A DNA stretch of 44,248 nt from an uncultured Methylobacillus sp. (lineage in GTDB: Bacteria; Pseudomonadota; Gammaproteobacteria; Burkholderiales; Methylophilaceae), in NCBI GenBank assembly GCA_946478965.1, contig CAMLDQ010000008.1:1-44248 (forward strand). The letters are read 5' to 3'. Position numbers and translations under genes: made by a program. The notes under the pieces are model-generated. The model searched no databases and was not told the origin of the DNA. It saw only the letters and a list, made by a program, of their open reading frames with translations. Shown piece by piece: positions 37,082-44,248 of the stretch. How positions within the stretch are numbered: position 1 is the stretch's first letter; each line of letters starts with the position of its first letter.

Positions 37082-37483
37082 ATGTTTCTAAAGAGCCGTC
37101 AAAAACCGAGCACGCGCATTGAAACCCTGGTAGGTACCGAAACTGCGATTGATGGAAATATCCAGTTCAGTGGAGGTTTGCGTGTGGATGGCAGCGTACG
37201 CGGTAACGTCAGCGAGACCGGCGACAAGTCCTCAACCCTGGTGCTGAGCGAGCATGGGCGCATCGAAGGTGCGATCAAGGTCTCGCACGCCGTTATCAAT
37301 GGAACCGTGACTGGGCCGGTCACGGCGCGCGAATATGTGGAACTCCAGGCGAAATCCAAAGTCACTGGTGATGTCTACTACAAAACGTTGGAAATCCACA
37401 TGGGAGCCATCGTCGAGGGCAAATTGATTTATCTGAATGATTCTTCCAGTACGCCTGCAGGCGTACCGGCTAAGGAAGATTGA
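37082..37483 (+). CDS. Bactofilin
   Basis: 133 aa from the ATG at 37082 (MFLKSRQKPSTRIETLVG). In-frame GTG codons at 37064 and 37073 are less well placed relative to GGTGA. The central part is the bactofilin beta-helix: ETAIDGNIQFSGGLRVDGSVRGNV...LVLSEHGRIEGAIKVSHAVINGTVTGPVTAREYVELQAKSKVTGDVYYKTLEIHMGAIVEGKL, with turns every 17-18 residues. Bactofilins polymerise without nucleotide and position cell-wall enzymes. The adjacent membrane coiled-coil protein is a plausible anchor. Confidence 0.92.
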   Translation: MFLKSRQKPSTRIETLVGTETAIDGNIQFSGGLRVDGSVRGNVSETGDKSSTLVLSEHGRIEGAIKVSHAVINGTVTGPVTAREYVELQAKSKVTGDVYYKTLEIHMGAIVEGKLIYLNDSSSTPAGVPAKED

Positions 37484-37542
37484 CCACTTATCCTGCTATG
37501 GCGGATAATTGCCCAATTAAGGAGCTCTTTTAGGAGTCGCAA

Positions 37543-37893
37543 ATGAATGCAATCAATGAAATTCCAAGTCCGCTGGTTTTTACGGACAATGCAGCTAGAA
37601 AGGTTAAGGAGCTGATTGATGAAGAAGGGACGCCTGATCTCAAGCTGCGTGTCTTCGTGACCGGTGGTGGATGTTCCGGTTTCCAGTACGGTTTTACCTT
37701 TGAGGACACGGTCAATGAGGACGATACCGCGATTGATCGTGACGGCGTTACCTTGCTGATCGATCCGATGAGCCTGCAATATCTGGTGGGTGCTGAAATC
37801 GATTACCAGGACAGCCTGCAAGGTTCACAGTTTGTTATCCGCAATCCTAATGCAACGACTACTTGTGGTTGCGGCTCTTCTTTCTCGGCCTGA
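37543..37893 (+). CDS. erpA: Iron-sulfur insertion protein ErpA
   Basis: 116 aa A-type Fe-S carrier. The three ligand cysteines lie in [12 protein letters not shown] and [31 protein letters not shown] and the length match ErpA (E. coli 114 aa) rather than IscA. It passes Fe-S clusters to apoproteins, including IspG/IspH and respiratory enzymes. Strong ribosome site TAGGAG. It lies 59 bases after the bactofilin gene and ends at a bidirectional terminator. Confidence 0.96.
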   Translation: MNAINEIPSPLVFTDNAARKVKELIDEEGTPDLKLRVFVTGGGCSGFQYGFTFEDTVNEDDTAIDRDGVTLLIDPMSLQYLVGAEIDYQDSLQGSQFVIRNPNATTTCGCGSSFSA

Positions 37894-37911
37894 TTCTGGC
37901 GGATCGAGCCC

Positions 37912-37944
37912 AACAAAAAAGAGGCCGCTGGCCTCTTTTTTGTT
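37912..37944. terminator. Bidirectional terminator between erpA and gltA
   Basis: The stem AAAAAAGAGGCC / GGCCTCTTTTTT with a 3-base loop has A and T tracts on both sides. It lies between convergent erpA and gltA and should terminate both. Confidence 0.93.
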
Positions 37945-37957
37945 TTGTGTCAGACCC

Positions 37958-39250
37958 CTAGCGTTGTTCGATCGGGACGAAATCGCGCCGGGCTGAACCG
38001 GTGTATAGCTGGCGAGGACGCGCAATGCGATGTTCCGGACTGGAAATCATTTCATTCCATTGGGCGACCCAGCCGGCGGTCCGCGCGAGGGCGAATATCG
38101 CGGTAAAAATGGAATTGGGGATACCCATGGCGCGCATCACGATGCCAGAGTAGAAATCCACATTCGGGTACAGGCGTTTGTTGACGAAATACTCATCTTC
38201 CAGCGCGATCTGCTCCAGCTTCAGCGCAAGCTTGAACATCGGATCATCGTGCAATCCGAGCTCATCCAGCACTTCATAACAGGTCTGGCGCATGATGGCT
38301 GCGCGCGGATCCATGTTCTTGTAGACACGGTGACCGAAGCCCATCAGCCGGAAGGAATCGGTCTTGTCCTTGGCGCGTTTGATGTATTCGCCGATACGGG
38401 AAACATCATTGATTTCCTCGAGCATCTGCAACGTCGCTTCATTGGCTCCGCCATGCAGCGGCCCCCACAGCGAGGCGATACCGGCTGCAATGCAGGCGAA
38501 TGGATTGGCGCCGCTCGAACCGACGACCCGTACGGTGGAGGTGGATGCGTTCTGCTCATGGTCGGCGTGCAGGATTAGGATGCGGTCAAGCGCTCGAGCC
38601 AAGACGTGATTGGGCTCATAAATATCGCAGGGCGTCGAGAACATCATGTGCATGATGTTTTCCGAATAATTCAGGCGATTCTGGGGATAAATGAACGGCT
38701 GTCCCGCGTTGTACTTATAGCTCCACGCGACGACGGTCGGCATTTTTGCCAGCAGACGGAATGCGGCAATTTCGCGCAGGCGAGGGTCTGAAACGTCGGC
38801 ATTCTCGGGGTAGAACGCTGCCATGGCACCCACGGCGGACACCATGACGGCCATCGGGTGGGCGTCGCGCCGGAAACCTCGAAATACGTTGTTCATCTGA
38901 TCGGGTAGCATCGTATGACGGTGCACGGTGTCGGTAAACTTCTTTTTCTGCTCGGCATTTGGCAATTCGCCGTTAATCAGAAGGTAGGCGACCTCGGGGA
39001 AATCGCAGTGGTTGGCCAATTGTTCAATCGGGTAGCCGCGGTAGTAGAGCAGGCCGTTTTCCCCATCGATGTAGGTGATGTCGGAGCTGCAGCTTGCAGT
39101 CGACATGAAACCGGGGTCGTATGTGAACTTGCCATGTTTGGCCAAGCTGCTGATATCAATGACATCGGCGCCGAGATTGCCCTTTAGCACAGGCAATTCG
39201 ATAGGATCCTCTCCATTGTCGAAGGTAAGAGTGGCTTTGGTGGGTTTCAT
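37958..39250 (-). CDS. gltA: Citrate synthase GltA
   Basis: 430 aa, the size of the hexameric type II enzyme of Gram-negative bacteria. The start at 39250 ([22 protein letters not shown]) is the family start; a longer frame runs into anmK. Catalytic motifs: [10 protein letters not shown] and [15 protein letters not shown] with the active-site histidines, and the catalytic Asp in [13 protein letters not shown]. It condenses oxaloacetate and acetyl-CoA. No other TCA gene is adjacent. Confidence 0.98.
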   Translation of the reverse strand: MKPTKATLTFDNGEDPIELPVLKGNLGADVIDISSLAKHGKFTYDPGFMSTASCSSDITYIDGENGLLYYRGYPIEQLANHCDFPEVAYLLINGELPNAEQKKKFTDTVHRHTMLPDQMNNVFRGFRRDAHPMAVMVSAVGAMAAFYPENADVSDPRLREIAAFRLLAKMPTVVAWSYKYNAGQPFIYPQNRLNYSENIMHMMFSTPCDIYEPNHVLARALDRILILHADHEQNASTSTVRVVGSSGANPFACIAAGIASLWGPLHGGANEATLQMLEEINDVSRIGEYIKRAKDKTDSFRLMGFGHRVYKNMDPRAAIMRQTCYEVLDELGLHDDPMFKLALKLEQIALEDEYFVNKRLYPNVDFYSGIVMRAMGIPNSIFTAIFALARTAGWVAQWNEMISSPEHRIARPRQLYTGSARRDFVPIEQR

Positions 39251-39282
39251 GAAGGCTTGTTGATTCGATTGATTGAGGGGTA

Positions 39283-39312
39283 ATACTAATCGGCCCGGTA
39301 TGTCCGAGGCAA
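39283..39312 (-). promoter_or_regulatory. Candidate sigma-70 promoter of gltA
   Basis: On the minus strand TTGCCT (39312-39307) and TAGTAT (39288-39283) are 18 bases apart, in the 88-base gap between anmK and gltA. The predicted start is about 25 bases before the gltA ATG. Confidence 0.45.
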
Positions 39313-39338
39313 GCGTTTCACGCCTGCGGCACTTCCTT

Positions 39339-40460
39339 TCAGGTCGGGTAGATGGCGCCGAGAATGCGATAGCCGGAGGCACCGGTCACTGCCGGCAAAT
39401 TGCCTGGCAGTCGCAGCAAGGCTTGGCGGGCTAGCCAAGCGAAAGCGGCGGCTTCAACCAGCATGGCGGGCATGCCAAGGTCATCGGTGCGGCCCAGGTA
39501 GCGATGCCGGAGCAGGTGCCGCAATCGGGAGAAAAGCGCGCTATTGTAGGCGCCGCCGCCGCACAGGTATACCTCTGTCGCATCCGGACAATATCGCCCG
39601 ATAGCGTCGGCGATGACACCTGCTGAAAGCTCCAATAATGTGGCTTGTATGTCAGCTGCCTGATACGAAGGCAGGATATGCCGTTCCAGCCATGGCAGGT
39701 TGAAATCATCACGGCCGGTGCTGCGCGGCGGCTTCATGGCAAAAAAAGGATGGGCGTGCAGTGTTGCCAGCAGGTGCGGGATCACGGTTCCGCTGGCTGC
39801 CCAGGCTCCATCTTTGTCAAACGGTTGGTTTAGGTGCTGCTGCGTCCAGCCATCCATCAGCAGATTTCCCGGGCCGCAGTCGAACCCGCTAACCACGCCA
39901 TCGGCCGGCAGGTCGGAAAGATTGCTGATGCCGCCGATGTTGACGATGACGCGATGTTTTTCGGCATCACCAAAAACGGCTTGATGGAATGCGGGGACGA
40001 GGGGCGCTCCCTGGCCGCCAGCGGCAATATCGCGGCTACGGAAATCGGCAACGACACAAATACCTGACAGCTCCGCAAGCAAAGCCGGATTACCGATTTG
40101 TACGGTGAAGCCGAGATCCGGGCGATGGCGTACGGTTTGTCCGTGTGAGCCTATGGCACAGATGGCGGAGGCGGGAAGGCCGGACGTTTTTAAGAGCTTG
40201 TATACGCACTCTGCATAGAGTCGTGCGAGCGCGTTGCCAGCCAGCTGGCCGCGTTCAATTTCGCTTTCGCCCGCAGTGTTCAGCGCGAGGAGCTGCTCGC
40301 GCAAGTCGTCCGGGAAAGACAAGGATGCATGGGCCAGAAGATGTGGGCCAGCGTCAGCGAATTCGGCCAAGACGGCATCCACACCATCCAGGCTGGTACC
40401 CGACATGATACCGATGAAGAATGCGCGACTCGCCTCATGCGCTGCATCGTGTCTTAACAA
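39339..40460 (-). CDS. anmK: Anhydro-N-acetylmuramic acid kinase AnmK
   Basis: 373 aa, close to the E. coli length. It starts at a TTG (40460), overlapping the HDOD stop; there is no ATG, GTG or other TTG before the first signature [21 protein letters not shown]. Other blocks: [62 protein letters not shown] and [10 protein letters not shown]. It phosphorylates and opens 1,6-anhydro-MurNAc during peptidoglycan recycling, which suits the M23 peptidase upstream. Confidence 0.95.
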   Translation of the reverse strand: MLRHDAAHEASRAFFIGIMSGTSLDGVDAVLAEFADAGPHLLAHASLSFPDDLREQLLALNTAGESEIERGQLAGNALARLYAECVYKLLKTSGLPASAICAIGSHGQTVRHRPDLGFTVQIGNPALLAELSGICVVADFRSRDIAAGGQGAPLVPAFHQAVFGDAEKHRVIVNIGGISNLSDLPADGVVSGFDCGPGNLLMDGWTQQHLNQPFDKDGAWAASGTVIPHLLATLHAHPFFAMKPPRSTGRDDFNLPWLERHILPSYQAADIQATLLELSAGVIADAIGRYCPDATEVYLCGGGAYNSALFSRLRHLLRHRYLGRTDDLGMPAMLVEAAAFAWLARQALLRLPGNLPAVTGASGYRILGAIYPT

Positions 40461-41326
40461 AACTTGTGCATCCAGATACCGGGCGTGGTGTAAGAGTTTT
40501 CGCGCACATCGCTTTCGATTTCGCCGAATTCATCTGCACTGATGCCAAGATAATCGAGCGCGCCTGAGCGCATGAACATCCAGTCGTTGCCGTCCTGCAG
40601 TTGCCGATTCACGTGACTCAGGTGCGAGGCGATCTTGAGAATGGCTATATAGGTCAGGACATTCTCGGCAAGGCGAGGTGTTGTTGAAAAAACCAGATGA
40701 TCGTGATGTCGCTGGATACTTTCGCAGATATGCTCGGGCAAATTCCATGCACGTGCCACCAGAAATCCGATTGTCGTGTGGTCGGTTTGGTAGCGCCGCT
40801 GTTCGAGCTCGACGAGGGAATGGGTAAGATCGGCGTTGGCCTGTTTGAGAAACTGTTTGTAATCAGGGATGTTCTGCATCATCAGCGCAATCCCGCAATC
40901 ATGGAACATGCCGATGGTAAACGCATCGTTTTCCGACACTCCGCTGAGATTTCGGGTCAAGTCGCGCGAAATGAGCGCTACATCCAGTGCGGTATCCCAG
41001 AAGCGGTCCATGCGCACTTTCGCACTGATGGTGTTGGCCAGGGCAATACTGGTGACGATGTTCTCAAGATTGGTCAGGCCTAGAATCGTGACGGCCTCCT
41101 GGATCGAGGACGTCTTTCTGCGCAGGCCGAAAAAAGGTGAATTGATGGCTTTGATAACGCCTGCGGATAATCCCGGATCGGAACAGATGATCTGCGAAAT
41201 TTTCTGCAGGCTGGGGTTTTCTTGGCTGCGCTCTTCGTCGAAACTGGTCAGTACATCCGGCCGTGGGGGGATGGTAAAGCCTTTGAGCAGCGAACTCGCC
41301 GCTGCTTTCCCGATGACAGGTTGCAC
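40454..41326 (-). CDS. HDOD domain signalling protein
   Basis: 290 aa from a GTG (41326), 5 bases after the M23 peptidase stop, with no obvious ribosome site, suggesting translational coupling. The HDOD domain covers about residues 15-205: PPRPDVLTSFDEERSQENPSLQKISQIICSDPGLSAGVIKAINSPFFGLRRKTSSIQEAVTILGLTNLENIV. An HD-like region follows (MFHDCGIALMM). HDOD proteins lack a full metal-binding HD set and act in signalling, often linked to c-di-GMP, motility or stress. It interrupts an otherwise cell-wall-related pair (peptidase and anmK). Confidence 0.88.
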   Translation of the reverse strand: MQPVIGKAAASSLLKGFTIPPRPDVLTSFDEERSQENPSLQKISQIICSDPGLSAGVIKAINSPFFGLRRKTSSIQEAVTILGLTNLENIVTSIALANTISAKVRMDRFWDTALDVALISRDLTRNLSGVSENDAFTIGMFHDCGIALMMQNIPDYKQFLKQANADLTHSLVELEQRRYQTDHTTIGFLVARAWNLPEHICESIQRHHDHLVFSTTPRLAENVLTYIAILKIASHLSHVNRQLQDGNDWMFMRSGALDYLGISADEFGEIESDVRENSYTTPGIWMHKFC

Positions 41327-41331
41327 GATAG

Positions 41332-42627
41332 TTAGTCGAGCGAAGCGGTAATGGTGCTCCGCATCAACGTCAATTGCGCCAGCAAAGGACGGGTTTGCTG
41401 CTCGAACGCGGCCAAGTTGGCACGGCTGAGCGGTGGCGTTTCGGGGAGTACGACCTTGAGCGGATCACGGTGCTCGCCGTGAATGCGGAATTCATAATGC
41501 AAGTGAGGGCCGGTTGCCAAGCCGCTCATGCCTACTTGGCCGATCACGTCGCCTTGGGAGACTTTCTGCCCCACATGCAGGCCAGGCGCGAAGTGCGACA
41601 TGTGGCCATAGACGGTGGTGATGCCGCCGGGATGCTGTAGCATCACGACATTGCCATAACCACCTTTGACTCCGACGAATGCAACCGTGCCATCCGCGGT
41701 CGCCTTGATGTGGGTACCAATAGGTGCTGCATAATCGACGCCTTTATGTGCACGCCATTTTTTCAGCAGCGGATGGAAGCGCGCCAAGGTGAAGCCGGAG
41801 CTGATGCGGGAAAACTCCAGCGGGGAACGCAGGAAGGTTTTATGTAGTGGCTTGCCGTCCGGGGTGTAATAGCCTGAGCGGCCATCCGGCGAAGTGTAGA
41901 GCACGGCGTTATAGGTTTTGCCCTGATTGACGAATTCCGCAGCAAGCACCTTGCCGGAATTGACCTCGGCACCATTGTTGTAGCCGGCGCTGTAAACCAC
42001 GGTGAAGTGATCGCCATCGCGCAGGTCGAGATGGAAGTCGATATCGGACGAGAAGATATCGACCAGCTGCATGGCGACGGCGTCAGGAATGCCGGCGTCG
42101 TCGGTAGCCGCAAAGAGCGAGCTGTGAATGACCGCAGAACGCATTTCGGTCCGATTCTCGACCGCGGGTTGTACATCTTCAGCGGTATAGCCGTTTTCTG
42201 TGTGCATCACATGCAACACGGTATTGGCATCGTACTGGTATTGCAGTTCGAGCAATTCGCCATCCGGGGTTGTTTTGGCCATGATGGTTCTGCCCGGACG
42301 CAGTTTCGAGGCTAGCGCGCTGGCTTCCGGCGATTGGCGCAAAAAGCGAACGGCCTCGTCGTTGTGGATGTTCAGGCGTTCCAGCAGGGCTGACAGCGTA
42401 TCGTCCCGGCGTACCTCGTCGGCCTGCCACAGCGGCTCTTCATCGGCCGCCTGACCGATTGTATCGGCAGGGCTTTGCAGTTGCAGCTCTTCGATGACGG
42501 TATGCACGGGGACATCTGGCACCGCGGTTTGCGGAGCAATACCAAAAGCGGTGATGACGCCGAATAGGGGGATGGATGAGAGAGCCAGTAACCAGCGTAG
42601 GCGGAGCTTTCGTTCTTGAGATGCCAT
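41332..42627 (-). CDS. M23 family murein endopeptidase
   Basis: 431 aa. The ATG at 42627 (MASQERKLRLRWLLALSSIPLFGVITAFGIAP) gives a short basic tail and a signal anchor; a longer frame overlaps the tyrS promoter region. A LysM/OapA-like region (about 65-190) is followed by a LytM domain with zinc ligands in HKGVDYAAP and HLHYEF. This is the MepM (YebA) architecture: an endopeptidase cutting meso-DAP-D-Ala cross-links to allow wall growth. It diverges from tyrS. Confidence 0.93.
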   Translation of the reverse strand: MASQERKLRLRWLLALSSIPLFGVITAFGIAPQTAVPDVPVHTVIEELQLQSPADTIGQAADEEPLWQADEVRRDDTLSALLERLNIHNDEAVRFLRQSPEASALASKLRPGRTIMAKTTPDGELLELQYQYDANTVLHVMHTENGYTAEDVQPAVENRTEMRSAVIHSSLFAATDDAGIPDAVAMQLVDIFSSDIDFHLDLRDGDHFTVVYSAGYNNGAEVNSGKVLAAEFVNQGKTYNAVLYTSPDGRSGYYTPDGKPLHKTFLRSPLEFSRISSGFTLARFHPLLKKWRAHKGVDYAAPIGTHIKATADGTVAFVGVKGGYGNVVMLQHPGGITTVYGHMSHFAPGLHVGQKVSQGDVIGQVGMSGLATGPHLHYEFRIHGEHRDPLKVVLPETPPLSRANLAAFEQQTRPLLAQLTLMRSTITASLD

Positions 42628-42636
42628 GTTTTGCGA

Positions 42637-42642
42637 TAAAAT
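42637..42642 (+). promoter_or_regulatory. Candidate -10 box of tyrS
   Basis: GA-TAAAAT-GCGG has the same -10/discriminator core as the rRNA promoters. The best -35 (TTGAGA, 42616-42621) is only 15 bases away, so this call is weak. Confidence 0.35.
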
Positions 42643-42738
42643 GCGGCTTTTACCCTGTTGCACCGGCGCTCCCTCTGGAAAATTCTTAAGGACAGCGTGC
42701 ATGCTAACAGAAATCCCAAGAGCGGTGAAGGTTGGCGA

Positions 42739-43935
42739 ATGTCCGAATTGAACGATACTTTAGCGATTATCAAACGCGGTAGTGATGAATTACTGATCGA
42801 GGCCGAACTGGTCGAGAAGCTCAAGTCAGGGCGGCCGTTACGCGTCAAGGCGGGTTTCGATCCGACCGCCCCCGACCTGCATCTGGGCCACACCGTGCTG
42901 ATCAACAAGCTGCGGCAGTTGCAGGATCTCGGGCACCAGGTGCTGTTCCTGATCGGCGACTTTACCGGCATGATTGGAGATCCGACCGGCAAGAGCGCGA
43001 CCCGGCCGCCGCTTACAGCCGAGCAGGTGCAGGAGAACGCCAAGTCTTATGCGGAGCAAGTGTTCAAGATCCTCAAGCCCGAGCAGACTGAGGTGGTGTT
43101 CAATTCCAAGTGGCTGACGGAACTGGGGGCTGCCGGCATGCTCAAGTTGGCCGCTAGCCAGACGGTGGCGCGCATGCTGGAGCGTGACGATTTCTCCAAG
43201 CGCTACAAATCCAATCAGCCGATTGCGATCCACGAGTTCCTCTATCCTTTATTGCAGGGCTATGACTCGGTCGCGCTCAAGGCGGATCTGGAACTGGGGG
43301 GTACGGACCAAAAATTCAATCTGCTGATGGGGCGCGAGTTGCAGAAGCAGGCGGGGCAGTCGCAACAGTGCGTGCTGACCATGCCGTTGCTGGAAGGCTT
43401 GGATGGCGTCAATAAGATGTCCAAGTCGCTTGGCAACTATATAGGGGTGGCCGAGCCGGCCAATACCATCTTTAGTAAAATCATGTCCATCTCGGACGAG
43501 TTGATGTGGCGTTACATAGAGCTGCTGTCGTTCGAGTCGCTGCAGACTATCGCGCAATGGCGGGCTGATGTTGCTGGCGGCGCCAATCCGCGCGACATCA
43601 AGGTGTTGTTTGCGCAAGAGATCGTTGCTCGCTTCCATTCGCGGGTTGCTGCAGACGATGCGCTCAATGATTTCAACTTGCGATCGAGGGGCGGTATTCC
43701 CGAGGATGTTCCGGAACTGTCGATTGCGCTTGATGGAGGCGCAATCGGGGTTGCGCAGATGCTGAAGCAAGCCGGGTTGGTCGCAAGTACTTCAGAAGCT
43801 TTTCGTGCCATCGAGCAGGGAGGCGTCCGGCTGGATGGCGAGAAAATAAGCGACAAGGGTCTGAAGTTGAGCGAGGGCGTAGTGGTGGCGCAGGTGGGCA
43901 AGCGCAAATTTGCACGCGTTACGCTATATATATAG
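42739..43935 (+). CDS. tyrS: Tyrosyl-tRNA synthetase
   Basis: 398 aa from the ATG at 42739 ([19 protein letters not shown]). An earlier ATG in frame adds 27 unconserved residues over the promoter region. Class I motifs: HLGH (48-51) and KMSKS (226-230). [17 protein letters not shown] and [20 protein letters not shown] build the tyrosine site. A C-terminal S4-like RNA-binding domain ends the protein ([17 protein letters not shown]). KMSKS in place of KFGKT marks the TyrZ-like subtype. tyrS before an rRNA operon recurs in betaproteobacteria. Confidence 0.97.
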   Translation: MSELNDTLAIIKRGSDELLIEAELVEKLKSGRPLRVKAGFDPTAPDLHLGHTVLINKLRQLQDLGHQVLFLIGDFTGMIGDPTGKSATRPPLTAEQVQENAKSYAEQVFKILKPEQTEVVFNSKWLTELGAAGMLKLAASQTVARMLERDDFSKRYKSNQPIAIHEFLYPLLQGYDSVALKADLELGGTDQKFNLLMGRELQKQAGQSQQCVLTMPLLEGLDGVNKMSKSLGNYIGVAEPANTIFSKIMSISDELMWRYIELLSFESLQTIAQWRADVAGGANPRDIKVLFAQEIVARFHSRVAADDALNDFNLRSRGGIPEDVPELSIALDGGAIGVAQMLKQAGLVASTSEAFRAIEQGGVRLDGEKISDKGLKLSEGVVVAQVGKRKFARVTLYI

Positions 43936-43964
43936 TGCGCGTGAAAAGAATTTTCGAAATCCTC

Positions 43965-43992
43965 TTGACCGGAATTTTTTGATCTGTAAAAT
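43965..43992 (+). promoter_or_regulatory. rRNA operon promoter P1
   Basis: TTGACC (43965-43970), a 16-base spacer and TAAAAT (43987-43992), then the GC-rich discriminator GCGCGGCT. It is the first of three near-identical promoters in the 313-base gene-free end of the window. Confidence 0.8.
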
Positions 43993-44050
43993 GCGCGGCT
44001 CGCTTGAACGGCGGGGCAGCAGAAGAGGAAACGAAGTTGAAAATTTCCTC

Positions 44051-44078
44051 TTGACCGAAGTAAAAAGGTCTGTAAAAT
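44051..44078 (+). promoter_or_regulatory. rRNA operon promoter P2
   Basis: TTGACC (44051-44056), a 16-base spacer and TAAAAT (44073-44078), discriminator GCGCGCCT. It starts 86 bases after P1 and shares the surrounding TTTCCTCTTGACC / GGTCTGTAAAATGCGCG context. Confidence 0.8.
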
Positions 44079-44140
44079 GCGCGCCTCGCTTCAAGCGAAG
44101 TGCAGCGCAAGTTTGTTAAGAAATTATTTCTGACAAACGC

Positions 44141-44168
44141 TTGACCGGAAGAAAACGGTCTGTATAAT
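44141..44168 (+). promoter_or_regulatory. rRNA operon promoter P3
   Basis: TTGACC (44141-44146), a 16-base spacer and a consensus TATAAT (44163-44168), discriminator GCGCGGCT. It starts 90 bases after P2 and is the strongest by sequence. An AT-rich UP-like stretch with a dyad (44111-44138) lies just upstream. Confidence 0.88.
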
Positions 44169-44174
44169 GCGCGG

Positions 44175-44248
44175 CTCTTGTTGCAACGGCAACAAACGCT
44201 CTTTAAAAATTAGGACAACCGATAGGTGTGGGTACTTGTTGGTGGGAT
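44175..44248 (+). ncRNA. 5' leader of an rRNA operon (partial)
   Basis: Downstream of P3 the transcript would begin near 44175 with a 7-bp hairpin (TTGTTGC / GCAACAA, 44178-44195). A boxA-like antitermination element follows (GCTCTTTAA, 44198-44206). The AAAATTAGGACAACCGATA and TGTGGGTACTTG stretches are typical of the betaproteobacterial 16S leader. The mature 16S gene should start just past the right edge. Confidence 0.82.

Noticed and set aside
39251..39382. Longer GltA start at 39382
   Set aside because: It would overlap anmK and add 44 unconserved residues; [12 protein letters not shown] is the normal start.

Overview
The window looks like a core chromosomal segment of a betaproteobacterium, probably a Nitrosomonadales or Gallionellaceae-type organism. 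The evidence is gene content and order: aroQ-accB-accC-prmA, algZ-algR-hemC-hemD-hemX-hemY, gmk-rpoZ-spoT, rplM-rpsI-argC, a bactofilin/erpA block, and tyrS directly before an rRNA operon. Family-level placement is inference. No mobile element, CRISPR array, tRNA or prophage was seen. Coding density is high, and many neighbouring genes overlap by 4 bases (ATGA or GTGA).

Layout. 1-4300 (minus strand) is a nitrogen-assimilation locus: a REC-ANTAR regulator (nasT), a nitrate-type ABC importer (nrtA, nrtB, nrtD) and the start of a probable porin. The nasT-nrtA gap holds two ANTAR-type hexaloop hairpins followed by an intrinsic terminator. Upstream of nasT is a good sigma-54 promoter with an NtrC-like site. 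4317-9038 (minus) is aroQ-accB-accC-prmA-DUF3426 followed by a solitary cheZ. 9104-11785 (minus) is cutA-dsbD-tlpA. 11801-13258 (plus) carries fxsA and a ferredoxin-type flavin reductase. 13286-19018 (minus) is the algZR two-component system overlapping into the haem genes hemC, hemD, hemX and hemY. 19051-21232 (plus) is argH and a FimV/LysM-like membrane protein. 21269-25620 (minus) is a Ser/Thr kinase and PP2C phosphatase followed by rph, rdgB and hemW.

25711-33548 (plus) is yicC, gmk, rpoZ, spoT, ridA, recG, ubiC and ubiA. A YdcF-family gene converges on ubiA. 34360-37893 (plus) is rplM-rpsI, argC, a membrane coiled-coil protein, a bactofilin and erpA. gltA, anmK, an HDOD gene and an M23 peptidase lie on the minus strand to 42627. 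tyrS (plus) follows. The last 310 bases are three tandem near-identical sigma-70 promoters and the 5' leader of an rRNA operon whose 16S gene begins beyond the window.

The most interesting signals are regulatory: the sigma-54 plus ANTAR antitermination layout of the nitrate locus, the triple rRNA promoter with GC-rich discriminators (in the same window as spoT and rpoZ), a dyad over the argC -10 box, and a possible leaderless ubiC. The protein-coding genes are mostly well-known families. I did not find a clearly new multi-gene system.
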